The notes under the pieces were generated by a model that ran no database searches, had not been told where the DNA came from, and saw only the letters and a program-made list of their open reading frames with translations. From positions 1-64,000 of the forward strand of contig JALCMW010000003.1 in the NCBI GenBank assembly GCA_022648685.1: a DNA stretch of 64,000 nucleotides. Direction: 5' to 3'. This document shows positions 8,100-16,420 of this stretch, in pieces. The number at the start of each line of letters is the position of its first letter. Positions within the stretch are counted from its first letter, which is position 1. The stretch comes from Bacteroidales bacterium. Lineage in GTDB: Bacteria; Bacteroidota; Bacteroidia; Bacteroidales; UBA932. The position numbers and the translations under genes were made by a program.

Positions 8100-9143
8100 A
8101 TGGAATCTAGTCAAATTATCAAAAAATGGGAAAGCTTTTATACCGATAGAGGACTTGAAAAAGAGTTGTCTGATAAGTATATAAAGTATATTACTCCGTT
8201 AATTGAAAAAGACGTCCCTGTCATTTTTAACTTTACGCATTTGGCTAAGCTCTTAAGAAGAAAAAATGATTATTTAGCATCTGTTGTTAATTCTACGAGT
8301 AATCATTATCGAGAATTTAAGCTAAAAAAACGAAGTGGAGGTTTCAGAAATATTAATGCTCCATACTCGGCTTTGCTTGAAATGCAATATTGGATTTATA
8401 AAAATGTACTATTAAAAATACCAGTACATTATTGTTCGCACGGATTTACAAAGAAAAAATCAATAATTACAAATGCGAAGTTACATCTTAACCAAAATCA
8501 ATTATTAAAACTTGACTTATCAAACTTTTTTCCTTCAATACATCTGGCACGGGTAATTAAAGTTTTTAAAAGTTTAGGGTATACGACAAATGTTTCTTTT
8601 TACCTAGCAAGCATTTGTTGTTTGAATGAGTCCTTACCTCAGGGAGCACCAACCAGTCCATATTTAAGCAATATTATAGCATGTGACCTTGACAATAGAT
8701 TAATAAGATTTTCTAAAAAGTTTAATTTAAGGTATACAAGATATGCTGATGATTTAACTTTTTCAGGTGAGAATATTTCAGTTAAACACATAGAGTATAT
8801 AAGTAAAATTGTAAAAGAAGAAGGATTCAATGTCAATTCGAATAAAACCAGATTATATAAAGATGGCGGGCGTAGGATTGTTACAGGAATTTCTGTAGCA
8901 GATAAAGTTTTAAAAGTACCGCGAGAGTATAAACGAAAACTTAAACAAGAAATATACTATATTGAAAAATATGGTTTAGTATCGCATATAAAGAAGCAGA
9001 AAATCAAAACCCCATATTATATAGAAAGCATTATCGGAAAATTAAATTATTGGCGAAGTGTTGAGCCAAATTCAGAATATGTCAAAAATAAACTTGAAAT
9101 ACTAAAGAAAATGTTAAGTACTAATCACAACACACGGTCATAA
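8100..9143 (+). CDS. Retron reverse transcriptase
   Basis: The 347-residue RT starts at ATG 8100; an upstream TTG at 8091 is possible but falls almost on the a2 arm. RT motifs appear in order: basic NYREFKLKKRSGG region (about 69-81), NAPYSALLEMQYWIYK (86-101), the retron-specific NAxxH as NAKLH (125-129), LDLSNFFPSI, PQGAPTSPYLSNI (180-192), catalytic YADD (215-218), and the retron VTG motif (261-263). It should prime on the 2'-OH of the msr guanosine and copy the msd into msDNA. The ATG lies 11 bases after the a2 arm. Length and motifs are those of a stand-alone retron RT with no fused domain. Confidence 0.93.
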   Translation: MESSQIIKKWESFYTDRGLEKELSDKYIKYITPLIEKDVPVIFNFTHLAKLLRRKNDYLASVVNSTSNHYREFKLKKRSGGFRNINAPYSALLEMQYWIYKNVLLKIPVHYCSHGFTKKKSIITNAKLHLNQNQLLKLDLSNFFPSIHLARVIKVFKSLGYTTNVSFYLASICCLNESLPQGAPTSPYLSNIIACDLDNRLIRFSKKFNLRYTRYADDLTFSGENISVKHIEYISKIVKEEGFNVNSNKTRLYKDGGRRIVTGISVADKVLKVPREYKRKLKQEIYYIEKYGLVSHIKKQKIKTPYYIESIIGKLNYWRSVEPNSEYVKNKLEILKKMLSTNHNTRS

Positions 9144-9279
9144 AACATTTGGTTGCGGTGGTTATTCTGTAGCCCTCCTTTTTTAGTGATCTTTTCCCAA
9201 CAAATTGGATCAACAAAAATAGAGAAATCGGCAAAAGGGAATAACTTTGAACATCATTAAAAGCTGATGAGGAATAGTA

Positions 9280-9710
9280 AATCCATGGAGATGTAAGCCT
9301 CCGATAAAGTACGTCTTTCGAGAGCGGGAAGGAACGAATACCTTTGTATAGAATCAACAAGAAAAGAGGAATGCTGACAAAAGAAGAGGCCGCGGAGATC
9401 ATAAAGTACTGCAATGAGCATAACGAGAGTTATAAAAAGCGGCTGGAAGAACTTGGAAGCCATGCGTGGAAGTCATACGGTTCAAAACGGAGATATATTT
9501 CCTAAGGAAACGAAGTAAGCGGCGACTTCCTGCAGTTGATACTGGAATGTAATCGACAACTGTAAGGCATTTGAAATCGATTCCCGTCAGTATTTTGAGG
9601 CTGTCTTGGTAGAAATCACCGGATATGTCGCCAGAAATAAGGACCTACTTCCAGGCCTGTTGAAGACCAAATCCAAAATTCAACAAATTCAACCTGCCTA
9701 GCCTCGTGGT
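9280..9710 (+). mobile_element. Internally deleted IS66-type relic, copy 2
   Basis: A 44-codon ORF at 9371-9505 begins MLTKEEAAEIIKYCNEH and resembles the N-terminus of the IS66 accessory protein of Bacteroidota, then stops early. Further on, about 9551-9700, the frame reading NCKAFEIDSRQYFEAVL looks like the C-terminal tail of an IS66 TnpC transposase, so most of the element has been lost between the two. Its first 120 bases repeat 300-420 in the same orientation. The 9144-9279 and 9711-9840 flanks contain nothing recognisable. Confidence 0.5.
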
Positions 9711-9840
9711 CTACAGATTGAAAATAAGATGATAAAAGTTCGCTCTCAATACTGAAAGCAGGAAATTAACACGTTTTTCGTCGGAGGCTTACTTTCATCA
9801 GCGGCTTACGTTTAATAATTGCGTGTTATATAAGAAAATT

Positions 9841-10044
9841 ATGAGAATGGAAATTAAGATTGCACTGGGGTTCTTTGCATTAAGTCTCGTTAGTGAAAAT
9901 TTGGTACCGAATTCCGATTTCTTTATTGGAATATTTATGGGATTGTTCCTGTTTTTTTTGATACTGGGCATATTGCCGGAAAAATATTACACTAAGTATA
10001 AAGATTTCCAAAAGAGAAAGTTATCTTTTTTCAGCAAACAATAA
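9841..10044 (+). CDS. Small two-helix membrane protein of unknown function
   Basis: From ATG 9841 the ORF encodes 67 residues with two hydrophobic segments: ALGFFALSLVSENLV, then FFIGIFMGLFLFFLILGIL. A basic tail (KDFQKRKLSFF) follows. An in-frame GTG at 9823 would add six residues. It looks like the small inner-membrane proteins common in Bacteroidales, but no function can be given. It stands alone between the IS66 relic and the sheath gene. The following 10045-10282 is non-coding with no clear signal. Confidence 0.5.
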   Translation: MRMEIKIALGFFALSLVSENLVPNSDFFIGIFMGLFLFFLILGILPEKYYTKYKDFQKRKLSFFSKQ

Positions 10045-10282
10045 TGGATCATGGGGGATGGCTGGCAAAGCTCGCTGTTTGATGCAGGTCGGATTTTGTA
10101 CAGATTGTCGCGTTCTGACGGGCGGCAGGTGCCGCGCAAACCGGACAGTTATTCATGGCTGTGGATCTGTCAGTGATTGAGCAAAATAATGATGGCAATT
10201 AGCCTTTTTATATTTATCTTGGGACATACAGGAACAATTGATCCGACAATAAATATATAATTTCCAATATAAATATCTGCCT

Positions 10283-11797
10283 ATGTCAGCAATGAAAACT
10301 CCCGGCGTTTATCTCGTCGATAAAAATACATTCCCCGATTCTGTGGTCGAAGTTGCCACTGCTGTACCGGCCTTTATCGGATATACCGAGAAGGCTGCCG
10401 ACGGGAACAAGTCGCTGTTGAACAAGCCTTGGAAAATTACTTCCTTGGCCGAATTCCAAACCTATTTCGGCGGTGCTCCGGATCCCACATTTTCGATCGT
10501 CGAGCTTAAGGATGATTCCATGGATTCCCCGGACTTCGTGTCCGGCGGGAAGAAGTACAAATTGCAGCAGGATGGAGGAAAATACCTGTTGTATTACAGT
10601 ATGCTTCTGTTTTATGCTAACGGCGGAGGCCCTTGCTACATTGTTTCCATAGGTGATTACGCAACAGCCATAGACTCCGGTCTCATGAAGGCCGGCATTA
10701 CGGATCTGATCGGGGAACAGGAACCGACAATGGTCGTGATTCCCGAAACAACGTTGCTTCCGGACTCCGATGCCAGTGCCGGAGTGCAGGCCGCAATGCT
10801 GGAACATTGCGGTGACAAGATGAAAAACCGTTTTGCGATCCTCGATATCTACGAAGGTTACAAAGCCCGTAATGACCCTTCAGGCGACAAGGTGCTTGAT
10901 TTCCGCAACAAGATCGGGACCGGTTTCCTTGGTTTCGGGGCGGCGTACTATCCTTGGCTAAATACATCCATCGTTCAGGACAAGGATTTGAGTTATCTGA
11001 ATATAGCAAACAAGAACATTCTCCAATCCATATTGAAAGACGAATTGTTGCCGGAAGGAGCGAAGATGGATGCGACCGGGAAAGATGATATCCGGACAAT
11101 CCTAGATCGTGTCGTCATGGCGGATCTCGCTCCCGTTGACCGGGATATGCTGGATAAGGAATTGTCAGCCATGAGTCCGGTGTTCAATGAGATTATTCGC
11201 GGAATGAAGGATTCGCTGAACCTGTTGCCTCCGGGGGCGGCGATGGCCGGCATCTATACGATGGTCGACAATGCCCGCGGAGTGTGGAAGGCGCCTGCAA
11301 ACGTCAGCATAAATTCCGTCGTTTCTCCTTCGGTGGGTATCTCCCATGAAGACCAGGAGGAACTGAATGTCCCTCTTGATGGGAAATCGATCAATGCCAT
11401 ACGGACTTTCGTCGGTGAAGGAACCTTGGTCTGGGGGGCGCGTACCCTGGACGGAAATTCTGCTGATTGGCGTTATATAAATGTGCGCCGTACCATGATT
11501 ATGCTTGAGGAATCGATAAAGGTGGCAAGCAAGGCTTATGTCTTCGAGCCGAACGTAGCCGATACATGGGTGACCTTGAAAAGTATGATTTCCAGCTTCC
11601 TTGTTGGTATATGGAAACGTGGAGGACTGGTCGGTGCTTCTCCGGAAGAGGCGTTCAGCGTTAATGTCGGCTTGGGAGAAACGATGACTTCGGAAGACAT
11701 TCTGGCAGGTATCATGAGGATCACCGTCCTCGTCGCCTTGACCCGTCCTTCCGAGTTCCAGGAGATAACCTTCCAGCAGCAGATGCGGAAATCCTGA
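10283..11797 (+). CDS. Contractile phage-tail/injection-system sheath protein (orphan)
   Basis: The 504-residue protein opens with KTPGVYLVDKNTFP and VATAVPAFIGYTEKA, the usual N-terminus of sheath subunits. It ends with the conserved sheath C-terminus: WRYINVRRTMIMLEESIKVA, then FEPN...TWVTLKSMISSFL, and a final strand FQEITFQQQ that would donate to the neighbouring subunit. Sheath polymers contract to drive a tube through a membrane in phage tails, eCIS and T6SSiii. No tube, baseplate, spike or ClpV/AAA gene lies in the window, so this copy appears orphaned, though the ORF is full length. GC is higher than in the retron region. It is either a relic of a lost injection system or acts with a system elsewhere. 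Confidence 0.85.
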   Translation: MSAMKTPGVYLVDKNTFPDSVVEVATAVPAFIGYTEKAADGNKSLLNKPWKITSLAEFQTYFGGAPDPTFSIVELKDDSMDSPDFVSGGKKYKLQQDGGKYLLYYSMLLFYANGGGPCYIVSIGDYATAIDSGLMKAGITDLIGEQEPTMVVIPETTLLPDSDASAGVQAAMLEHCGDKMKNRFAILDIYEGYKARNDPSGDKVLDFRNKIGTGFLGFGAAYYPWLNTSIVQDKDLSYLNIANKNILQSILKDELLPEGAKMDATGKDDIRTILDRVVMADLAPVDRDMLDKELSAMSPVFNEIIRGMKDSLNLLPPGAAMAGIYTMVDNARGVWKAPANVSINSVVSPSVGISHEDQEELNVPLDGKSINAIRTFVGEGTLVWGARTLDGNSADWRYINVRRTMIMLEESIKVASKAYVFEPNVADTWVTLKSMISSFLVGIWKRGGLVGASPEEAFSVNVGLGETMTSEDILAGIMRITVLVALTRPSEFQEITFQQQMRKS

Positions 11798-11910
11798 CAA
11801 TTCAATAACCCGTGACTCCAACGGGGCAGTTCCAATTACTGACATACTGAAGAGAAAGAGGAGAACAAGGTGATGATTGTAATGAATGAGAGATAAATTT
11901 TATTGGAAGA

Positions 11911-11942
11911 TTGTAATATTCAGAATATAATCACTACTTTTG
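11911..11942 (+). promoter_or_regulatory. Promoter for the AbiE-like pair
   Basis: A TTG at 11911-11913 and the -7 box TACTTTTG at 11935-11942 have typical Bacteroidota spacing, with the start codon about 18 bases downstream. Confidence 0.5.
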
Positions 11943-11959
11943 CATAAAATCATATTAGT

Positions 11960-12940
11960 GTGACTATGTGCAATATTAGCGATTATATAAATGAAACCGC
12001 ATTGTATGTTAGTACAATGCTGAATGAGCAAGTTAAGTTAACTCCACTTGCCGATAATGAAATTGGGCATTTACCTATTGCTGTTTCCAGTGAATATAAG
12101 TTTTATCACACTCGTATCCTTCATCACCAAGTTCTGCTATGTTTCTGCCATGACAGCTCAGCCATCACTCCTGCAAAATTGAATAAACAAAAGACATTGA
12201 TAGCAAACAAGATGGAAATCATTCCGGTCTTTGTGCTTGACAAAATAGCTTCGTATAATTTACAACGACTTGTCAATCAACGAGTGAATTTCATTATTTC
12301 TCAGAAACAGATGTTCATTCCTGATTTACTCATTGATTTGAAAATACAAAGGGATCCGGAAGAACGCAATTGTTCTGTCGTTCCTCCTCTTGCACAATGT
12401 GTCATATTGTATAAGTTGGAGAATGGCGATATTGATGACAGTTTAAAAACACTGGACATAGTTGAAAAATTTGGCGTTTCATATGCTACCGCCAACAGGA
12501 CCTTGAGATGGCTATCCGCCAATGATATTTTGTCAGTTGAAGGCGGAAAAGAGAAAGAATATCATTTTACCAATACTGGCAAATCTCTATGGGAAAAGGC
12601 CCTTCCATTGCTGGTCAATCCCATAGAACGGGTGGTTTATTCTGACGACGTTGCCGGTAATGCTTTGTTAAGTGGTATAAATGCCTTGGCAGAATACACT
12701 ATGATAATTGGAGAATCAAATATGTACTATGCAATAAGTAAGAATGATTTGGGATCATCAGGTATTCAGACGGATAAAAAGTATGGTAACAATACTTTGG
12801 AAATTTGGCGTTACAATCCGCATTTGCTGAGTAGAGGCAAAGTGGCAGATAAGTTATCTTTGTATTTGACATTAAAGGATAATAATGATGAACGGATTCA
12901 AATTGAATTGGATAATATGATAAACGGTATCAAATGGTAA
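11960..12940 (+). CDS. Winged-helix protein, candidate antitoxin of an AbiE-like pair
   Basis: The 326-residue protein has an N-terminal domain of about 150 residues with no motif I know. A winged-helix segment follows at about 150-210 (TLDIVEKFGVSYATANRTLRWLSANDIL, then the wing KEYHFTNTGKSLW). Its last 7 bases overlap the start of a nucleotidyltransferase gene. This is the layout of AbiEi/AbiEii (type IV) toxin-antitoxin pairs, in which the first protein represses the promoter and neutralises the second. The family assignment is by context rather than by motif. A stand-alone transcriptional regulator is the alternative. Confidence 0.55.
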   Translation: MTMCNISDYINETALYVSTMLNEQVKLTPLADNEIGHLPIAVSSEYKFYHTRILHHQVLLCFCHDSSAITPAKLNKQKTLIANKMEIIPVFVLDKIASYNLQRLVNQRVNFIISQKQMFIPDLLIDLKIQRDPEERNCSVVPPLAQCVILYKLENGDIDDSLKTLDIVEKFGVSYATANRTLRWLSANDILSVEGGKEKEYHFTNTGKSLWEKALPLLVNPIERVVYSDDVAGNALLSGINALAEYTMIIGESNMYYAISKNDLGSSGIQTDKKYGNNTLEIWRYNPHLLSRGKVADKLSLYLTLKDNNDERIQIELDNMINGIKW

Positions 12941-14037
12941 ACGGGATAGAACAATTTAAGGCATTCTTTGCTGGTTTTGAAGATAATTATGTCATAATAG
13001 GTGGAACTGCATGTGAAATCCATGAAGAAATATATGCACAGACGCCGCGAGCCACAAAGGACATCGATATGATTCTGATTGTAGAAGCATTGTCAAAAGA
13101 ATTTGTAGCCCGTTTTTGGGACTTTGTCAAAGCGGCTCAATACGGTGAGCAGAATAAAGGGACTGTTGAGAGAGAACACATAAAACATGAATACTACAGG
13201 TTTATGAAACCTGCCGATCAAGAATACCCGTACCAAGTGGAATTGTTTTCCAGGAACTTAGGTTTGATTGACTTTCCAAAGGCTGCTCATACAACACCTA
13301 TTCCTGTCAGTGAAGACTTGTCAAGTCTTTCTGCAATTCTAATGAATGATGATTATTATAATTTCACAATTAATCACAGTAGTTTGAAGAATGGTATTCA
13401 TATTGCCGATATTGAAAGTCTGATCTGCTTGAAATGCAAGGCATATTTGGAAATGTCAGAGCGTAAGGCTCGTGGTGAACAGATTGACAGTAGGCAAATA
13501 GCGAAGCACAAAAAAGATGTTTTTCGACTTGTGGCAATGCTTGGAACAGATGAATCAGTAGTGGTCCCTAAACAATTGTCAGATGATATAGAACGGTTTT
13601 GCAAATCCGTAAGCGGAGATCTTCCGAATTCGGATTTTCGTAGAATAAAAAGTGGAAATAATCCTTTGACGTGGAAACGGTTTAATGACGAGCATGAAAG
13701 ATGTCTGGCTTTTCTCAAAGATAGTATAACCAAATCAAAGGCTAAGCATATCATAGTGGCTACACATCATGTTCCTTCATATCGACTCATGGCTGATGAA
13801 TTCAAAGGAAGCCCATTAAATGGAGCATTTACAGTTGAACTTGGCAATTACATTGCAACAAGTCCTGTTGAGTATTGGATATACGGTCACTCCCATAGAA
13901 ATATTGACACCACGATTGGTCGTACCCATTGTGTTTCTAATCAACTTGGCTACGTCATTCAGAATGAATGCTTTTCATTCGATACGACAAAGCATATAAT
14001 TGTACCGGGACACCGTTACCGGCAATCTCATCAATAA
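12934..14037 (+). CDS. In-frame chimera: AbiEii-like nucleotidyltransferase fused to the C-terminal half of a metallophosphoesterase
   Basis: Residues 1 to about 232 form a nucleotidyltransferase with GGTACEIHE (23-31) and TKDIDMIL (41-48), the GG...DxD pattern of AbiEii-like enzymes. KHKKDVFRLV closes the domain. From about residue 234 (SDFRRI, near base 13636) the protein becomes the second half of a calcineurin-like phosphoesterase: TWKRFNDEHERCLAFL, VATHHVPS and WIYGHSHRN carry the C-terminal metal ligands. The DxH and GDxxD/GNHE blocks of the N-terminal half are absent, so phosphoesterase activity is unlikely. A deletion has joined two genes without breaking the frame. The nucleotidyltransferase may still work, as its own C-terminal tail is short but present. 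Confidence 0.75.
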   Translation: MVNGIEQFKAFFAGFEDNYVIIGGTACEIHEEIYAQTPRATKDIDMILIVEALSKEFVARFWDFVKAAQYGEQNKGTVEREHIKHEYYRFMKPADQEYPYQVELFSRNLGLIDFPKAAHTTPIPVSEDLSSLSAILMNDDYYNFTINHSSLKNGIHIADIESLICLKCKAYLEMSERKARGEQIDSRQIAKHKKDVFRLVAMLGTDESVVVPKQLSDDIERFCKSVSGDLPNSDFRRIKSGNNPLTWKRFNDEHERCLAFLKDSITKSKAKHIIVATHHVPSYRLMADEFKGSPLNGAFTVELGNYIATSPVEYWIYGHSHRNIDTTIGRTHCVSNQLGYVIQNECFSFDTTKHIIVPGHRYRQSHQ

Positions 14038-14195
14038 TTTGCTCGATGATAAAGCAAAACGCTGATGGGGATCCTATAATGAATTTTTTTTGCTTGTTCG
14101 AATAATATATGTGAGTTTGTGAACTGAAAATACGATACAGTCAATTTATGAGTTCACAAAATAGCTCAATATACTAAATTTTAAAAGTGTCTTAG

Positions 14196-14324
14196 ACAGT
14201 ATTTACTCCTGCGCTGGTTTCACAAATCACTCAAGGACAGGATCGAAAGAAATTGATTGCGCGGATGAATTATTATGTCAAGATCGGACTGCTGAAGAAT
14301 CCCAGAAAGGGAATATACATCTGA
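14196..14324 (+). pseudogene. Relic of an AbiEi-type antitoxin N-terminus
   Basis: A 42-codon open stretch without a start reads like the N-terminal winged helix of AbiEi antitoxins, with KKLIARMNYYVKIGLL followed by NPRKGIY. It runs into a stop exactly where the duplicated PAP2 leader begins (14320), so the rest of the gene was replaced. The rest of 14038-14195 holds nothing recognisable. Confidence 0.45.
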
Positions 14325-14634
14325 AGGCGAATGAAATATGAATAAGAGTATCATTCTGATATTTATAGCAATTTTACTGTCAAATGGCTTGGTGGCTCAA
14401 ACCGTCCCCGATTCTTTACGGGCCGGGAAACTGGATGTCAAACAATTGATCGTGCCCGGTTCTGCAATAGTAATCGGGTCTGCCCTTAGCGGAAGCCATT
14501 TGGAGAAAGAGATTAAGAACAGTTTTCACAATGGGGAGGAACATAAGTCCGATTGTGCACTTCCGATCGACGATTTAATGCGGTTTTTTCCTGTTCCGGA
14601 AATCTATATTGCCGATATGTTTGGCGTAAAGGCC
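14320..14634 (+). repeat. Duplicated PAP2 5' segment, copy 1 (copy 2 at 19988-20302)
   Basis: These 315 bases, covering 18 bases of leader and the first 99 codons, are about 95 % identical to 19988-20302. Identity ends abruptly after the codons for GVKA, at the junction to the RadC-like part. Confidence 0.85.
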
Positions 14635-15069
14635 ATGGAAAATTGCACGTTACAGACGGCTGTCATCTCCTCGGCAAGCGATGCGGTGGCTCTCGCCTCG
14701 CCACTGTACGGGCTTGACCACGAAGAACTGTGGGTGATGTTCCTGAACCAGTCGAACAGGCCCATAGCATTCGAGAAGGTCACTTCCGGGGGATGGTCGA
14801 GCACGGTGATCGACGTGAGGCAGATACTCCGCTCGGCACTCATGCACAGGGCTACGGCCATGATCATGTTCCACAACCACCCTTCCGGGGATCCAAGGCC
14901 GGGACAGGCGGACATGGAAGAAACCGCAAAGGTGAAATCCGCAGGGAACGCGCTTGACATACGCCTGCTGGACCATATAATAATAGGTGACGGATGCTGC
15001 TACTCATTTGCGGAGGAGTCCGTCCTGACTATGAAAGACACGGAAAAGAAAACTGCAGGAAAGCGTTGA
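14338..15069 (+). CDS. In-frame chimera: PAP2-phosphatase N-terminus fused to a RadC/JAB domain
   Basis: Residues 1-99 (signal peptide ending VAQ, then the region before the PAP2 catalytic core) repeat the first 99 residues of the PAP2 gene at 20006. From residue 100 the protein is a RadC-type JAMM domain: ISSASDAVALASPLYGLDHEELW, then the metal motif HNHPSGDPRPGQAD with His179, His181 and Asp192. RadC domains are cytoplasmic, often carried on mobile elements, and of unclear function. Here a Sec signal would send the domain to the periplasm if it is used. The PAP2 catalytic residues are all missing. The frame is preserved, so a protein could be made, but it is more likely a recombination product than a designed fusion. 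Confidence 0.8.
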   Translation: MNKSIILIFIAILLSNGLVAQTVPDSLRAGKLDVKQLIVPGSAIVIGSALSGSHLEKEIKNSFHNGEEHKSDCALPIDDLMRFFPVPEIYIADMFGVKAMENCTLQTAVISSASDAVALASPLYGLDHEELWVMFLNQSNRPIAFEKVTSGGWSSTVIDVRQILRSALMHRATAMIMFHNHPSGDPRPGQADMEETAKVKSAGNALDIRLLDHIIIGDGCCYSFAEESVLTMKDTEKKTAGKR

Positions 15070-15515
15070 TTCTCAAAAGAAAAACTAATTTTGCAGTGCA
15101 ATACCCCATTGAATGTGGAAAACATTTCATATCTTTACGATGCCGTCGCAAGACGGTTGACATATTGATGAAAGTGTTAGCTTTTATCCTCGAGTAGAAA
15201 TCTGGTAAATTTCATCGGAAACGAGGTCAAGCAGCATTCTTCACCTGGAATGATGGCTCGCGTGCATTCTGTACGCTCATCATATTCGGGTGTGGGGTAT
15301 TGTTTTTCGTTTCCGGGCTTACCAGAGCCTCTACTCGGAAGACAACAGTCCACACCTTTGTCGTATCAGTGTAACCATTGACAATTTTTATAATGCTGTT
15401 TTGGGGTATGAACACCGAAGAAAAGGCAAAGGCCCCAACCCGGACAAATAAATTACTAAAAAATATAATATGTTGGAATTTGGAATATACACCATGACTT
15501 CATAACAAGTGCTAT
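15070..15515. other. Intergenic stretch without recognisable features
   Basis: No convincing gene, terminator or repeat was seen in these 446 bases. A stretch near 15230-15370 could encode a hydrophobic peptide on the plus strand but lacks a start and looks like a remnant. Confidence 0.4.
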
Positions 15516-16379
15516 ATGGACAATTCATCTTTAAGACAATCAAGCCTGCTGTATGCCGCGACTGCATCGGCAATCATCGTACTCACCTCATTGGGAGTCA
15601 AGGGGGTCTGGACTATCTCAGACCTTTCCTTGATATTGTGGCTGTTCTGGCTCGGAGCCGCTGCCGGTCAGTTGTTCAAAAAGCCTAAGTGGATTCGAGC
15701 TGTATCCTTGTTATGTGGGCTTGCCATTGTTGGCACTACCGCATTCCCGACACTTGATTATGTCACCTTTTTCCATCCTTGGAACAGGGCATTTTGGGGG
15801 TATGTCTTGTTGGGATTCTCAGTTCCCAAGGATTACAAGGCAGAAGGCAGGAATTGCCTCGAATTGACGGCCCTGTGCGTCGTCTTTGTATTGATGTACG
15901 TCACCTGTGCATTTGCAGTAAGCAGGATCATTAATGAAGGCGGGGTTTTCAACGGGGATGAAATTCTTTCGCATTTGTGGAAAGTCCTTGCAGCAGTTGA
16001 AGTCATACCTCTGCTTGCCTTTTTATACTACTTTTTCCAATTCACCATCAGTAAGGACATTCAGAGGATTCTTTCAAACAAGGTGATCAAGTGGATATGC
16101 ATAATCCTCTGTACGGCAGCTTTCATATTTGCGGTAACGGAATTTATAAGAGTCCCTTCCGGACTATGGAATTTGACCAAGCTGCTGCTGTGCCCTTTCT
16201 CGGCCTATGTGGTTGTCCTTGCGGTCAGTGGAATCCAGATACTTGTCAAAAAGATGATGATGCCCAGGGCGCTGAAGTATTCGAGCGATAGGATGTCGGC
16301 TGGCGAGAACACCTATGCTATATGGCCAGCAGTAGAGACTCTGAGGAAAGCTGTGAAGCATTTAGCGATTAGGAAATAA
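15516..16379 (+). CDS. Multi-pass membrane protein of unknown function
   Basis: The 287-residue protein has about seven or eight hydrophobic segments, for example YAATASAIIVLTSLG, SLILWLFWLGAAAG, CVVFVLMYVTCAFAV, WICIILCTAAFIFAV and SAYVVVLAVSGIQ. The C-terminal 40 residues are soluble and basic. No motif identifies a family. It precedes the 216-residue nuclease-like gene by 41 bases and may be co-transcribed. It lies in the mosaic accessory region, so foreign origin is plausible. I do not recognise it further. Confidence 0.55.
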   Translation: MDNSSLRQSSLLYAATASAIIVLTSLGVKGVWTISDLSLILWLFWLGAAAGQLFKKPKWIRAVSLLCGLAIVGTTAFPTLDYVTFFHPWNRAFWGYVLLGFSVPKDYKAEGRNCLELTALCVVFVLMYVTCAFAVSRIINEGGVFNGDEILSHLWKVLAAVEVIPLLAFLYYFFQFTISKDIQRILSNKVIKWICIILCTAAFIFAVTEFIRVPSGLWNLTKLLLCPFSAYVVVLAVSGIQILVKKMMMPRALKYSSDRMSAGENTYAIWPAVETLRKAVKHLAIRK

Positions 16380-16420
16380 TTGCTAAATTTGCTCTTGCAA
16401 CAAGCATTACTGATAACACT

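Noticed and set aside
10286..11845. Several long minus-strand ORFs across the sheath gene
   Set aside because: They are antisense shadows of a GC-rich coding region; the plus-strand product is a recognisable sheath protein.
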